From Rhizopus sp. PT2906 (Eukaryota > Mucoromycota > Mucoromycetes > Mucorales > Rhizopodaceae): a stretch of 59,581 nucleotides of DNA. This document shows, piece by piece, positions 1 to 11,300 of this stretch. The DNA is taken from contig JAMYHX010000253.1 of the NCBI GenBank assembly GCA_025529335.1, positions 1 through 59,581 on the forward strand. The letters run 5' to 3'. A program made the translations under genes and the position numbers. How positions within the stretch are numbered: position 1 is the stretch's first letter; the number at the start of each line of letters is the position of its first letter. The notes beneath the pieces were generated by a model. That model worked only from the letters and a program-made list of their open reading frames with translations. It had not been told where the DNA came from and made no database searches.

Positions 1-1265
1 CATGAATTTTGTTCTCATCATGGGTGTATTTATTTTCGATCACAGGCGAATTTACTTTCCGAAAAGAGTGTATAACAGACTTGAGCTTTGACAGATAACC
101 CCCAAAAAGAATTGGGCAAGAAGAGAGTTTCCACTATAGGGGCCCAAATACTAATAGACAAACACCAGAAAAGGAAAAGAAAACTCACATACATTATAAG
201 AATCAAACTAGCCAAGACTTTTGAAAAGGCTGTAAAAGAGGTGACCACTACGTACACGAGAAAATCCACGAGAAGGTTCATATGCTACGGACACTTCCTC
301 GAGGTGCTACCTATGCTATCACTATTGAGCTTCACACTATCGCTACCTAACCTAAGGTTGTCCATTGATATAAAATATGAATTTATCATAAATACACTTG
401 AATTAATCTTGAAAAAGATTTTATCCAAACCTGAGCCATATGATGACATTTGCAAAAAAAAAAAAAAAAAAAAAATGCGTGAATATAGAGTCAAAAAACG
501 CGAAAATGATATTGGAATGATAAAGGAATACAGCAATAGTGTAAGCCTAAGATTACAGTACAACAAATACCTTTTTTCTCATACATTATGACTATACGTG
601 TTAATGTAAAAACTATACGTAGCTTATCCTTGTAATGATCAGCTATTACCGGATTTATAAATAAAAACCAAAGATACCGCATTTTAGTGTTCCTGAACAC
701 GGGCCAAATAAATTTGACATACGCTTTTTCTTTTCTATTTTTTTTTTTTATATTTTGTCTGTATATCTTTTTTTTTTACAATTTTTTCCTGATTTTGAAT
801 TCTGACCCAACCCAAATGATTGAGTTACAGATTCACTCTCAAGATATTATATAAGCCAAATGACAAAACAAAGTTCTGGTATAGACAATATCATTTACAC
901 AAGCAGGTCAATATGCTACTTAATTTGGTAAAACAAAAAACTTCAGACGGCCAATCACAATTTCAAAAAGCCATAATGAACATAGCTAAATTTAACCGCG
1001 CCAGTTTTTTTTTTTTTTTTGAAACTACCCATCAGGGCACATTTGTTTATTTCAATCTCCGAGACGCGCTCTTTTTTTAATTTTTTTTTTTTTACGTGAA
1101 CTATGATTTTTTTAAATAAAAAAAAAAATAGTAAAAAAAAAAAGAAAAAGCAAAAGAAAACTAGCGGGGGCGTAAAATAGTAACCGAAATAAGGATGCGA
1201 ATAACCTCTTTTCTTTTTTCTACTCTTCTTCTTTACTTGAACATTTTACTTGTTTTTTTTTTTTT
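1..1265. other. Gene-poor AT-rich region with homopolymer runs
   Basis: I see no convincing gene here. Open frames on both strands are short, lack plausible starts and show no recognisable domain. Several A or T runs of 12 or more bases lie at about 453-472, 1005-1020 and 1071-1093. The last stretch, a long T run ending in TATGCAG near 1270, could be the 3' splice site of an upstream non-coding exon of the next gene. Confidence 0.5.
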
Positions 1266-2095
1266 ATGCAGAATAACATTAAATATATCCAAACAGATTT
1301 AGCCTATAACCAAGACATAAATCGAGTAAATATAATTTATTTTATCCCTTGCTGCATAAATACTAATTTTTTTTAATAAAATAGCATATTGAATCCTTAA
1401 GAGCAAGATTAGTCTTTGCAAAGTTCAAATTGAATAATGGCTGGGAGAATAATACATTGCTGGATGTAGAGTGTTTATGGAAACAGAAACAAAAACAATT
1501 GATAAAAGACATACCAATACCAAGATTTACACAGCAACATATCATTGACAAATGCATTCACAATAATCATCATCCTAGCCAATATAAAAGATCAAGGTTA
1601 TTAAACAGATCATTATCAAGTCCAGTCACTTCTCCAAATGATTTAATGGATGATGATTTTACAGAACGACCAAATAAAAAGTACAGGAGAAAGAGTAGTC
1701 ATCTTGCTCATAGTACCAATACTACCGCTTCCATAGCAACTGCCATGCCAACTTCACCCGCCAATATCCATGACAACGACAACGCCATGCTCAAGACAGA
1801 CAATCACCCTATCAAAAATTCTCTAGACTTTTTATCTTATGCTATTGCAATGACCGAAAAGGATAGACAGCAGGACAATCAAGAAGATGATCAAAATTGG
1901 ACAAGAACAAGTCAGTTACGCCTGTCATTGTCTATTCCGAATTTGCTAGTAGAAGACAAAAACCCTGAAATATCATCTACTACCAACAGCATTTCTTCTT
2001 CCTCTACAACCACAACAACCACAACCACAGCAGCAGCGGCAGCAGCGGCTCATGCTATGATGATGTTTGTCAACAGTAATCGTTCAAGTACTTAA
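1266..2095 (+). CDS. Whi5/Nrm1-like G1/S transcriptional repressor (GTB-motif protein)
   Basis: Two-exon model: exon 1 1266-1325 (ATG, 20 codons), intron 1326-1384 (GTAAAT donor, perfect TACTAAT branch site, TAG acceptor), exon 2 1385-2095. The phases join cleanly and give about 256 residues. Just after the junction lies a motif reading SLRARLVFAKFKLNNGW followed by an acidic LLDVECLW stretch. This matches the GTB motif of the Whi5/Nrm1 family (LxxRLxxAxxKVxxGW), which tethers SBF/MBF co-repressors to G1/S promoters. The rest is low complexity: a basic KKYRRK patch, then Ser/Thr and Ala runs near the C-terminus, as expected for a disordered regulator. The ATG sits directly behind a T tract ending in TATGCAG, so that stretch could instead be a 3' splice site and the true start could be further upstream. 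Family call is by motif only; the role is inferred from the family. Confidence 0.62.
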
Positions 2096-3127
2096 TTTTT
2101 TTTTTCTTTTTAGAGGGGAAAAGGGGGATCCAAGCAAATTTTGTATAGTCAATGTATACCTTTTTGTATATTAAATAAATTTTCTTTTTTTTTTCTTGCA
2201 GAGTTAATCGCACGGTCCTATTTAAACATAATATACATCTTTTACTAAAATAGTATGGTTGAAGCTTGTTGCATTTGCTTATAAATTACATTATGAAATG
2301 CTATAGGTATAAGTTTTAGAGGCATGTTCAACATAACATACTACATGTTTTGCTTAAAAATTGCCTTTTATGGACAAGTATTTTTCCATTTCAAAGTGAC
2401 CTTGAAAAAAAAAAAAAAAACAAAGAAATTGCAATGAAATTGGTTGTATTGAAGCTGGGGAGAACACAGTAGGTTACAACAGACAGCAAATGCATGAGTG
2501 ACAAGTTTTTCAAGTCACCCAAAACGTTAAAGGATATGGTCTGTGCTATTGTGAATAATATTTGGATAAACTTAACAGCCTGTATGTTATAGGTTTTGAT
2601 GTCATGAGCAGGGATAAGTTTCAATATCATTTTTTTAACTTTTATGCTCACGTAGGGCTATGTTATCAGAGTCTCCAGAACTTCCATATCCAAGTTCTCT
2701 ACGCCAATGGGCATATTTAGGCTTGATATGGAATTATTGCTCGAATTAACATGGAAAGCAAAAGCATTAAAACATTCAATAAAAAAAAAAAGCAAGAAAC
2801 TCAAAAAACTTGAGGCATTAACCATGCCATCTTTTCATCTTGATTCAACTGCAGTATACCAAGAAATAAAAGGATGAGGCTGGCTGGTTTAAAGAGAAGA
2901 AGGGGGAGTGTTGACAAAAGCACCAATTCATTTAATCTATTGTACACCTTTTTCACAACTTTCATTTTGCGTTATATAGGCAATGTTGTAGGGCCATCGA
3001 TCTTTAACAAGAAGATTGTGTAGATGTTACTACTACTCATAGGATTAGATAGAGAGGAAAAAGAATTAATAAGTACGATAATGATTCTAGAAAAAGATAA
3101 AAACAGAAAACAGGACAGGAGCGAATT
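2096..3127. other. Intergenic region with traces of decayed minus-strand coding
   Basis: Contains the 3' flank of the Whi5-like gene (AATAAA-like signals near 2170). On the minus strand, short protein-like stretches appear in successive frames between about 2750 and 2400 (for example AHWRRELGYGSSGDSDN, then HDIKTYNIQAVKFIQ), separated by stops. I do not recognise a family and treat them as remnants or chance. Nothing else supported. Confidence 0.35.
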
Positions 3128-3960
3128 TTATTGATTCAGTGTTTTCTTTACAATACTATCGGACTGCTTTGAAAGCTCGTTCTTGAGTCCACCTTTCATT
3201 ATCTCCAGCAGCCTTCTCATGAATACAGAGTCCAGGGCAACAGCAACACGACATCTGCCAACTTCATTTACTTTTTCTTCTATCAACTTTGCCGTTTCAA
3301 CCAAGAGTTTGGTGTATACAAAGCCATTGCCGAGATTGCTTGATACCAAATGCAACTCTTGAATATTGATTACATTGAATTGTACAAGTTTCTGCATATC
3401 TGTGTATGCGCTTGTTGAAGCAAAGGAAGAGAAAAGGTCAGCTATGTCTTGTTTTCTAACAACTTCATTGACTGTGCAAACGAATAACAGCCTTGATGCA
3501 AAGTGGTGAATATTGGGCTTCCTGCCTATCTGACTTTCGTGGTTCCAATAATAGGTTGGCACAGCTGGAAAAAAACCGGTCGTATACTTTGTCCGAAGGT
3601 GGAAATCCTACAGACGATGGGCATCCCGGCATGCATAATCATTTAATAACCTGTGCGTTGAACACAGACGATGAGGATCAGGGACGTGCATATCATGGCT
3701 CTCCATTTCCCCACGATTCTACTTGGAAAGTGATGAGCCAAGGTACGCCAGGACAATTTGGTCTTGGCCAAGAAAAAAGCCACCGCAAACAAGTAATTCC
3801 AGGAAGCCATGTAATATTGATAGCTCGTAATATTGGGCTCGCCCAAGGTAGGTCTTTCGACGGACTTTTGCTAATGGAGCTTCTTCGTACGCTCTGTCTC
3901 TCATCCCATATGCGCAGTCGTCTAATCCAACGTGGTCGTGGGCGAATACGTCACCACTAG
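3128..3960 (-). pseudogene. Unrecognised decayed minus-strand coding region
   Basis: On the minus strand, frames with protein-like composition follow each other: one around 3904-3719 (with AQYYELSILHGFLELL), stop codons in the middle, then an open stretch 3562-3128 of about 140 residues ending LSKQSDSIVKKTLNQ. I see no initiation context and no introns that would join them. No domain is recognised. It may be the remains of a mobile element or old gene, or it may be chance open frames. The opposite strand is also open over 3493-3960 but looks no more gene-like. Confidence 0.25.
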
Positions 3961-4218
3961 TGATATAGAAGTATCCATTTGGAAATTTTACTATGGATCC
4001 GACGAATATGCTTTCAAGAATGTTGTTGTATTCAACTTTTTTATTGAAAAAAAGATTATTAAGTCGACAACATACGAATTAGATTTTCTATTAAAAAGAG
4101 CTGAATATGATTAAATTAAGACGCGTAAGCGTTTTATAGGGTTAGAGAATCTATAACTGCTATTTATATTAACGTAGTCACTGTGATTGTTTGCCAATGT
4201 TGTCAGTATGCTTATTGC

Positions 4219-4319
4219 TATTCTTTTCAGATACGATAGAGGAATGCAAAGTAGAATATATGCTCTACTGTAAGATTATACTCGAGTTATTACAATGATT
4301 ATCTCATCAAACACGCCAG
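4219..4319 (+). repeat. Dispersed repeat, copy A (inverted relative to the copy near 26.3 kb)
   Basis: About 100 bases here match, by eye, the reverse complement of 26322-26410 with a few substitutions and small indels: both hold the words GTAGAAT, TATGCTCTACT, TATACTCGAGTTAT and ATCTCATCAAACACG in the same order and spacing. On the minus strand both copies encode the same protein end, with VFDEII followed by a short TRV-stop tail, copy A having two extra codons. The minus-strand open frame 4545-4276 that ends here is therefore probably a decayed relative of the coding relic at 25.7-26.4 kb. Confidence 0.7.
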
Positions 4320-4716
4320 ACAATGTTTCCTTTATGCATATATATAAATGCAACGGCATACAGCATCTATATGCCAGCAAGCTGTTCATGATTGGAGACT
4401 TGTACTCACTCTTTAAAATGTCAAGGACATAGGACAAGGTAGACAAGGTTGAATTGTGTTTAGAGCAAGAATAGTAGCTTATATTTGCATGTACATAAGG
4501 CTTTATGGTATTGTTCATACCATTTTTGACATGACCAACAAACACATTGTTATTAATTACTCAAACGCTGAAGCCCTAATAAGATTATACTACTAATTAA
4601 TGAGTATTCAATGATACACCAAGATTAAACATGATGAGTGGTATCGAAACAGTATTCTTGGATAAAGTAGAAAACTTTAATTCTTGTTTTTATTACTTTT
4701 TTTTGTGTATAACATT

Positions 4717-4761
4717 ACACACACGCACACGCGCGCGCGTACGTGCGCACACACGCATACA
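4717..4761. repeat. Perfect alternating purine-pyrimidine tract (Z-DNA-prone)
   Basis: Forty-five bases of strictly alternating purine and pyrimidine made of CA, CG, TG and TA steps with a central run of CG repeats, followed after a short break by further ATATACGCG-type alternation to about 4795. Such CG-rich alternation is the classical Z-DNA-forming composition. It lies in gene-poor DNA about 230 bases downstream of the 3' end of the minus-strand Rap1GAP-like gene. Confidence 0.75.
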
Positions 4762-4993
4762 GGTAATATATACGCGTTTTACGTATATATACTATAGACT
4801 TACAGCAATGTACAATGAGACCAGCATTGTTCATCTAACTTTCAATCTTAATCTTTTTGTTCTACAATCTCTTCTTCATAAATGGAGCTTGCAAATAGTT
4901 GTTCTGGTGATATAAAGCTTTCAGATGATACTTGAATGTCTTGACCAATAAGCAAGTCTATAGTAGTAAATGTATGAGTCAATAGCTCTATCA

Positions 4994-7782
4994 TTACCGT
5001 TTACTCGTACCTTCTTCTGGTGTACTCGTTATATTCAGTTTGCTTGTCTTTCTTGACATTTGTTCTTCATTCTTCTTTCTGGAAAAGCCTTTTTTAATAT
5101 CAGTCAATAGCGTTGATCGACTACTACTGCTTATTGATGGTATCAAGGGTGGTATATTCACACTACTGGTTGTCATCAATTTCTGTCTCCTTCGTTCCTC
5201 CATATGGTGTGCCTCATGTAACAACCGCGATTTGTGATTATGATTGGCAGACTTGGGCCGTGTTTTCTCTGTCGATTGACGCGCCGTCTCGGCTGGATTG
5301 AAAGCGAGCCCCATCTGGATATAGTTCCCCAGTAATCCCAAACGCGCTTTGTTATTGGGTATAAAAAACCTGTCTGACTTTAAGGCCGCATTCTCCGCGT
5401 TGATCACTATAGAAACAGTGTGAGCAAACAGAATGTTTTCTTTCTTGATTATTACATTTTAATGTGAGGAAGCTCTTGAGCTCTTTATCATCAAATAGTG
5501 GCGGACTTGGTATAGGCGGACCAAACTGATTTACATTTTTGTGTTTAATGACTTCGACCCTATCCATAGTGATCTAAGTCACAGATAACACAAATAAGAG
5601 GGGCAGTAATCTTACCTCCAGTGTCGCTTTTGGTGAACGGTTTCTGGACGAACAACAATATAAACGTGTAAGAATTGAGATCGAATCGCTTTTGGATTAA
5701 ATGTTTGGTTTCCTTCTATGAATATAATACAAACAATATCTATCTCGTTTGTGAGTATTTCAGGTAATAGACCCTTAGATATCTTACCATTGCCAATATG
5801 TTTCTTTCGAAGCACTTGTTGTTTATCATTGGCTTGTGAGGGCATGATGGCTGCTACATGGAACGTAATGTCATAGTCTCTCCATTTGGACACATAGGCA
5901 AATTCACCTGATTCTCCAGCTACATATGAATATAGTGGGTTAATAAGTAGGGCTGCATATCTGATGTGATGTTCAAGAGTTACTCTTTGTATCAAGTCCA
6001 GCAGCATATCCTTTATACCCTTTGAGCTGGATTTTATGGCCCATGATGCTCAAAAAATCTTGTAGATCCTTTGATAGTCCTGTGTTTGAGAACCAGGATT
6101 CCTCTGTGATCTGCCCATTCTTGATTGTGAGCACACCAAACTTGTAGTGTTTTGGTATCTATTAGGTATTAGCGCAATTCAAGAAACAATAATAGTACCT
6201 GTAGCTCATCATATTTAATCAATTCTTTCTCTAATCCTGACAATATGGTTGACTCTGCTGATAGTTCTTTAAAAGATCTCAGATCTAAGTGTGGACAGAC
6301 AGATAAAATGGCTGCTCGCATCAATCGAGTTGATTCACTTGTTTCATTGCTGCTCTTGAACGAAGGTAATAATCGTTTGTTGCTATTGATCTGATCCATT
6401 GCTTTACTTTCACCTTTTAGCTCTAGCTGGTTCTGCGTATCTTTAGCTGTGCTTTCGTGAACAATGTATCTCGCTTGTTCAGACTATAAAGAGATGGAGT
6501 GTTATTAGACATAGAAAAACAATGCAAGTGATACTTGCGTGTTTGCTACGTATAATGATTCGGTATTGAGACATGTTGCCCTTATCTGCCTTTTCTTGCA
6601 CGATCGTAATGATACCTAATGTTGTGTCTTCGGTAATGGTTGATATACTCTGCACTGAACTTCGGTTTGATTTCCTGCTACTCTTTTCGTTATTTGCCGT
6701 CTCTAAGCAACCAATCAAAGTGACGTATGGTTTTCCAACAAAATACTGTCTAAACCAAGTTCCTTCAAGCACAAGCTGATCTGATTTCATTTCCTCATAT
6801 TCTTTGCTTGATGGCCTCTTCATCTTGTAGTACACCTTGGGTAATTCTTTTTTATAATGATCAGAAGCAACACATAGGGCTGTTTGCTTTGTTGAAGAGC
6901 ACACTTGACAGATATGAAGTATTCGCGCTGTCTTTATAACAAAAATAAGAATCTAGTTTGAAAAGGATCATCAATTTACCTTGGATTCCAGTGACAAGTT
7001 ACGTAAATGATCAATGTTGAACCTTCTGTCCAATTCACAGGCGTGGATCAGTGATTGTACATCCTCCAATAATTCCTCCTGATCGTCCTTTGTGACTGAT
7101 TTACACTTTTCCTTGATTAAATCATTCAATTCATGAATTGTGTACACTTTATCCTGAAACATGGATGAAATGGACGAAACTGAGGAATTTGAAAAAGAAA
7201 GAGGGAAAAATAAGCATTCAGGGGTTGTTGCGGAATAAGGAGATATATCACTGTCATTGTTATTGCTGTTATCATTATTATTATTGCTATTACTACTACT
7301 GCTACTACTACTACTGCTGTGATTGTTATTATTACGATTACTAAATATATGTGTAATAGGCTATCGGACTATGTTTAGAAAAAGGTACACATTAGTTGAT
7401 CTTTTTTTACTTGTTTTTCTTCTTGTTGTCGTTTTGGTATATCTAAGGTATGTCTTAATTTACGATTGGTTAGTTTAGACAGAGAAGAAGAGTAATATAA
7501 TCTGGATTGAGTATTATTATTTGTGGGTGGTTGTAAAGTCGAGGAAGATGTTTCACGTGGACTACCAAACAATATATTGCCCAGTTTCTTTGTGAATCCT
7601 TCATTGGTTCCCAAGGTGTTACTACTGTCACTGTTAATGTTGGTACTAATAGAGGGTCGAAGTGAAAATAATAAACTGGATGATGATTGAACAATCTTTT
7701 GAGGGATCTTGCTTGCCCTTGCTGATAAAGAGGACCTCTTATCGATAACAATTGTTGTACTTTCGCTATGTTTATTAGTCAT
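4994..7782 (-). CDS. Rap1GAP/SIPA1-like Ras-superfamily GTPase-activating protein
   Basis: ATG at 7782-7780; stop at 4996-4994; at least eight exons with short introns. Intron 1 (7410-7154) is unusually long and holds a trinucleotide repeat. The N-terminal ~125 residues are Ser-rich and disordered. The C-terminal half is a Rap-GAP domain: IPKHYKFGVLTIKNGQ, a GLDTK motif spliced onto TGESGEFAYVSKW, YDITFHVAAIMPSQ, QQVLRKKHIGND (the segment that supplies the catalytic Asn in Rap1GAP relatives), IVCIIFIEGN, then FNPKAIRSQFLHVYIVV and QFGPPIP at the end of the domain. The family stimulates GTP hydrolysis on Rap-type GTPases at membranes. The splice after VVRPET (near 5620-5570) is not clean in my hands; other junctions agree in phase. 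Divergent from the RalGAP-beta gene, 605 bp away. Confidence 0.85.
7245..7342. repeat. Imperfect (ATT/ACT/GCT)n trinucleotide repeat in intron 1 of the Rap1GAP-like gene
   Basis: A run of pyrimidine-rich trinucleotides (TTATTGCTG, TACTACTACTGCT and variants) occupies most of the 257-base first intron of the minus-strand gene. It accounts for that intron being four to five times longer than the others in the window. Confidence 0.6.
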
Positions 7783-8387
7783 TCTCTTCTTCTTATGTCC
7801 AGCATAAAAATATGAATAACAAAAGAAAAAGAAAAATAAAAAAAAAGGTGGGGATCTCTTCTGTTTTTGTAGGTGATCGTGTCACTAACTACCATCATCA
7901 TGGTGACTATACCTATTATCTATATTAAGCATCTTCCAGGCGTTTCATCCTCCATCTTTCTCTCTTTTTTTATTCTTGATTTTGTTCTCTCTTTCTCTCT
8001 CTTTTTCTTCTCCACATCTTCTCCTTTTTTTTCTACAACAATTTCTCTTAAAGCGCTAATAAAACTATTTAATATTCGTGTAACGCCTAAGGTAAACCTC
8101 TTTTTAAGTAAAATTTCCCATCATGAAGCATTGCCTTTTTATGTAATGATGTTCAGCTGCAGTTGATATCTTATTGGTTACTTACTTATCCCTCTCTTTC
8201 TTCTTTATTACTTCTTCTTCCATCTTTCCTTGATCAATCACTTGCTATCACAATGCATTACATACAACTAATATAAGAATATAACTTTCATTGTCTTTCA
8301 TGTTTTATTGAAAACGTCACGTGATATGTACCATAGATTCCCTAAAATCCTTGATTCCCCTTTTTTTGTATTTTATCATTGTGGGCT
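7783..8387. promoter_or_regulatory. Shared divergent promoter region of two GAP genes
   Basis: The 605 bases lie between two start codons pointing outward. Content is T/C-rich with long CTTTCT and TTTTTC tracts on the plus strand (about 7940-8040 and 8200-8240), typical of fungal promoters and 5' UTRs. A palindromic CACGTG-like E-box core (GTCACGTGATATG) occurs near 8317. No gene is supported inside; the open plus-strand stretch 7873-8166 is a pyrimidine-tract artefact. Confidence 0.4.
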
Positions 8388-11300
8388 ATGTTTCTTGATT
8401 GGATCGCACAGTTACGATTACTTCAACATGACATACGTAAGTTATAATGAGCCGTATGAACAATCAGATAACTAATCCATCTAATTCATACAGAAACGAA
8501 CATCTTGGGCTCACTTCCTTTATCTGTTCGCAGAGTCTTGATTTCAGAGATTACAACCTTTCTACACCCGCCAGCTAATAAACAACCTCCCGATCCTGCT
8601 CTATTCGCTTCACCTGCCCACGTCAAGTGGTTCATGGAAGTGATTGGACAGAGTTTTAATTTACCTCTAGAAGATATGGCCATCACTTCCGATGATATCG
8701 ACATCTATGCACGATGGCTATTTGAACAACATACTCGGCCTATCGCTGTCGTCCAGGAAGGATTGGAGCAGGAATTTTATCAAATCATTTTTCATCAATA
8801 CTCTTTACTATTTCAACCACGCATCACACGTCCCTTTAGCTGCAACCAAACGATCAAAGATACCCTTACGCCTCTTGTTCAGCGACACGTAGAATTATGT
8901 AAAAAAACTCTCAAAGTATTTGTCATGGCAGCAAGGACACTCAAATTCTCTGAAGAGACTTGGTCAGTGACTCTGAAAGTCATGCTTGGTATTACAGATT
9001 ATCTCTTAAAGGAGCCTACAGGTGAGGCATCCGGCATGATAAATATGGCAGATGAACTATGCGATACTCTATTACAGGCCTTGTTTGAATTGTGGCTAAG
9101 ATCAAACGTGATGGACGTCGAAATGTGGGATATACTAAAGGTTATATACATATTTAGTAATCTTTCATCTTCTCAAAAATAACTCCCCCTCCTTCCCTCA
9201 TGTAGACCTGTTTCATGCGCTGGACACATAGACCAAAGGCAATACAACAATGGTCATCTTTATCCTTGGCATTGACCAAGCGAGTGCAAAGCATCATTGG
9301 CGGAGAAGGCACCGACGGTGTATACGTGAGTGAGCCCAATATTAAGCTAGATCTACCTCCAGACTTTGTTTGTTACGCCTGGCACCGTGTACTCTACCTG
9401 ATTCCTCATCCACTTCAGTTAACTCCTACCAATTTTACTCTCACTATGTTAGGCATCCGCCAACTAGTCGACACACTCTCCCACACACCTTCATCGTCCG
9501 ACGGCAATACGCTCCTGCACATGTTTGGCACCTACCTTTTTGATGCTGCATCACGTGCATCATCTCCATCTCTCGACACAGAGTCTCTTCGCGGTTGTGC
9601 CGAGGCCTTTGTCACGCTCTGCGCCATCTTTTGCCAGCCTCAGAGAAGACAGCCTTTCCTACGTACCTATATTGAAAAGTTTTACGCTGCTCTCTTAGTC
9701 GGTGTTCAATCACATGCCTGCTTGCCTACCATTCTCCTGTCCTGCACAGAGCTCTTTGCTGCTGATTTGGAAGGCGTACGAATCTTGGTGCCTGAATTCA
9801 TCAAGGCGATCAAGATGGTTCTGCCCAAACTGCGTATTGAATGTAAGGTGCCCGTGGATCAGTTGAGATGGGCAGCGATTAAGGTGCTTAGTACGATCAT
9901 GTGCTTGCCAAATCATATTCATAAAGTCGAGTTACAGCAGCGTGAGGATAGCGTTGATCAAGTCACTTTGGCTGGAGATCAAGAGCAAATTGTTGCTCAG
10001 TTGGTAAAAATAAAAAAAAAAGCAATACATGAGAAAAAGTATTCTGATGAGCATACTAGATACGAGTACTCTACGCTGAACCACAAGAAGAAGTGACTGA
10101 TAAGCCAACATTATCTGTAAGTTCATCTTTTTTATTGTATACATCTTGACTAAGGCTATTGTTAGCTAAAATATTATATACTTGAAGTACTCTTGACATC
10201 ACTTCGTACAGAAACTTCGTCTCACAACATGAGATATATTCTTCATTTAATTAATGTCTATGTCATTGAGGATGTACCCTTCTGTCCGGGACTGGTTGGC
10301 ACTGTAGTCAAGTTGATTCAGGACAAGGTATTTTAGAATAAGCGAATATGTATGTAAACATGCTAATATAATTGATCAGATCCTCACCATGCAACTACCC
10401 AACGATGTCATCTTTGTCGCCTTTGATGTACTAATGGACTTTGTAGATTTGTATGATTTTGTAAAGAGAGACAGTAAGGTAAGCATAGGGCTTGGGTAGG
10501 GGTAATTGGGCGCCTCTTTTATACTCATTTCGCAATATGTAGAACGTGGCAAGAGAGCTAGTGCTTGCGTTAAGTAGATATGTAAATATACTGCTGCAAA
10601 CAGGTAATCTTGTCAATACCTATGGGCTTATTGTACAGGCTTATGAATGCATGATTCGCTGGGTGCTCGTAAGTCAATGGATCATTGGCGATAAAGATTG
10701 CTGCAAGGCAGTTATAGAGACGCTAAGCAAAGGCATTACCATTCTCGAAAAGGATACCCATACAGTGGCACCACCTAATACATCCGAGCAGCCACCGATT
10801 GTACCTCCTGAGAAGAAGAAAAGAAGGGATACGGGACTCATGCCACCCAAGCAGCTCTTTCAACTTCCTCCTCGTGTCAACAAAGGGGCACATCAGACAA
10901 CATCGCCAAACAGCAATACATCACAGCATGAGTCTAGTCATGCACTACCAACAGACACCTCTCGACCTGCTAAAGAATATATTGCTATACGAAGGGCAGC
11001 ACAATACTGCATGTCTTTGTTTGTAAATCAGCTTGGCCGGTTTGCACTTCCTAATGAACTGGACGATGCTCGGCCAGAAATGGCTGACGATTTACATCAA
11101 CTCAGACTCTACAAGGAAAAACATGGCACCTATGAACGCTGCCCCATTCGCTGTTTTATGCTGGGTGATCGAACTCTTTTGACCATCATGGATACCACAA
11201 GCCATATACCCTCCATCTTGGTCGTCGTTCGAGACACTACAGGAAAATATGCATGGTCTATTGAAACTCGGTATATGGATAAACCGATTGAGCCCCCGAA

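Noticed and set aside
88..591. Open plus-strand frame of 167 codons at the window start
   Set aside because: It begins with TTG, runs through a 20-base A tract and has no recognisable domain or splice structure. A minus-strand IWAPIVETLF-like snippet opposite it vaguely recalled the accessory families at 25-30 kb but is too short to support.
2391..2651. Minus-strand open frame with IQAVKFIQILFTIAQ
   Set aside because: Frame ends in a poly-A/T-coded Phe run, no start context, no domain. Kept only as a possible decayed trace.
7873..8166. Plus-strand open frame rich in Ser/Phe/Leu
   Set aside because: Product of CTTTCT-type promoter tracts between two divergent genes.
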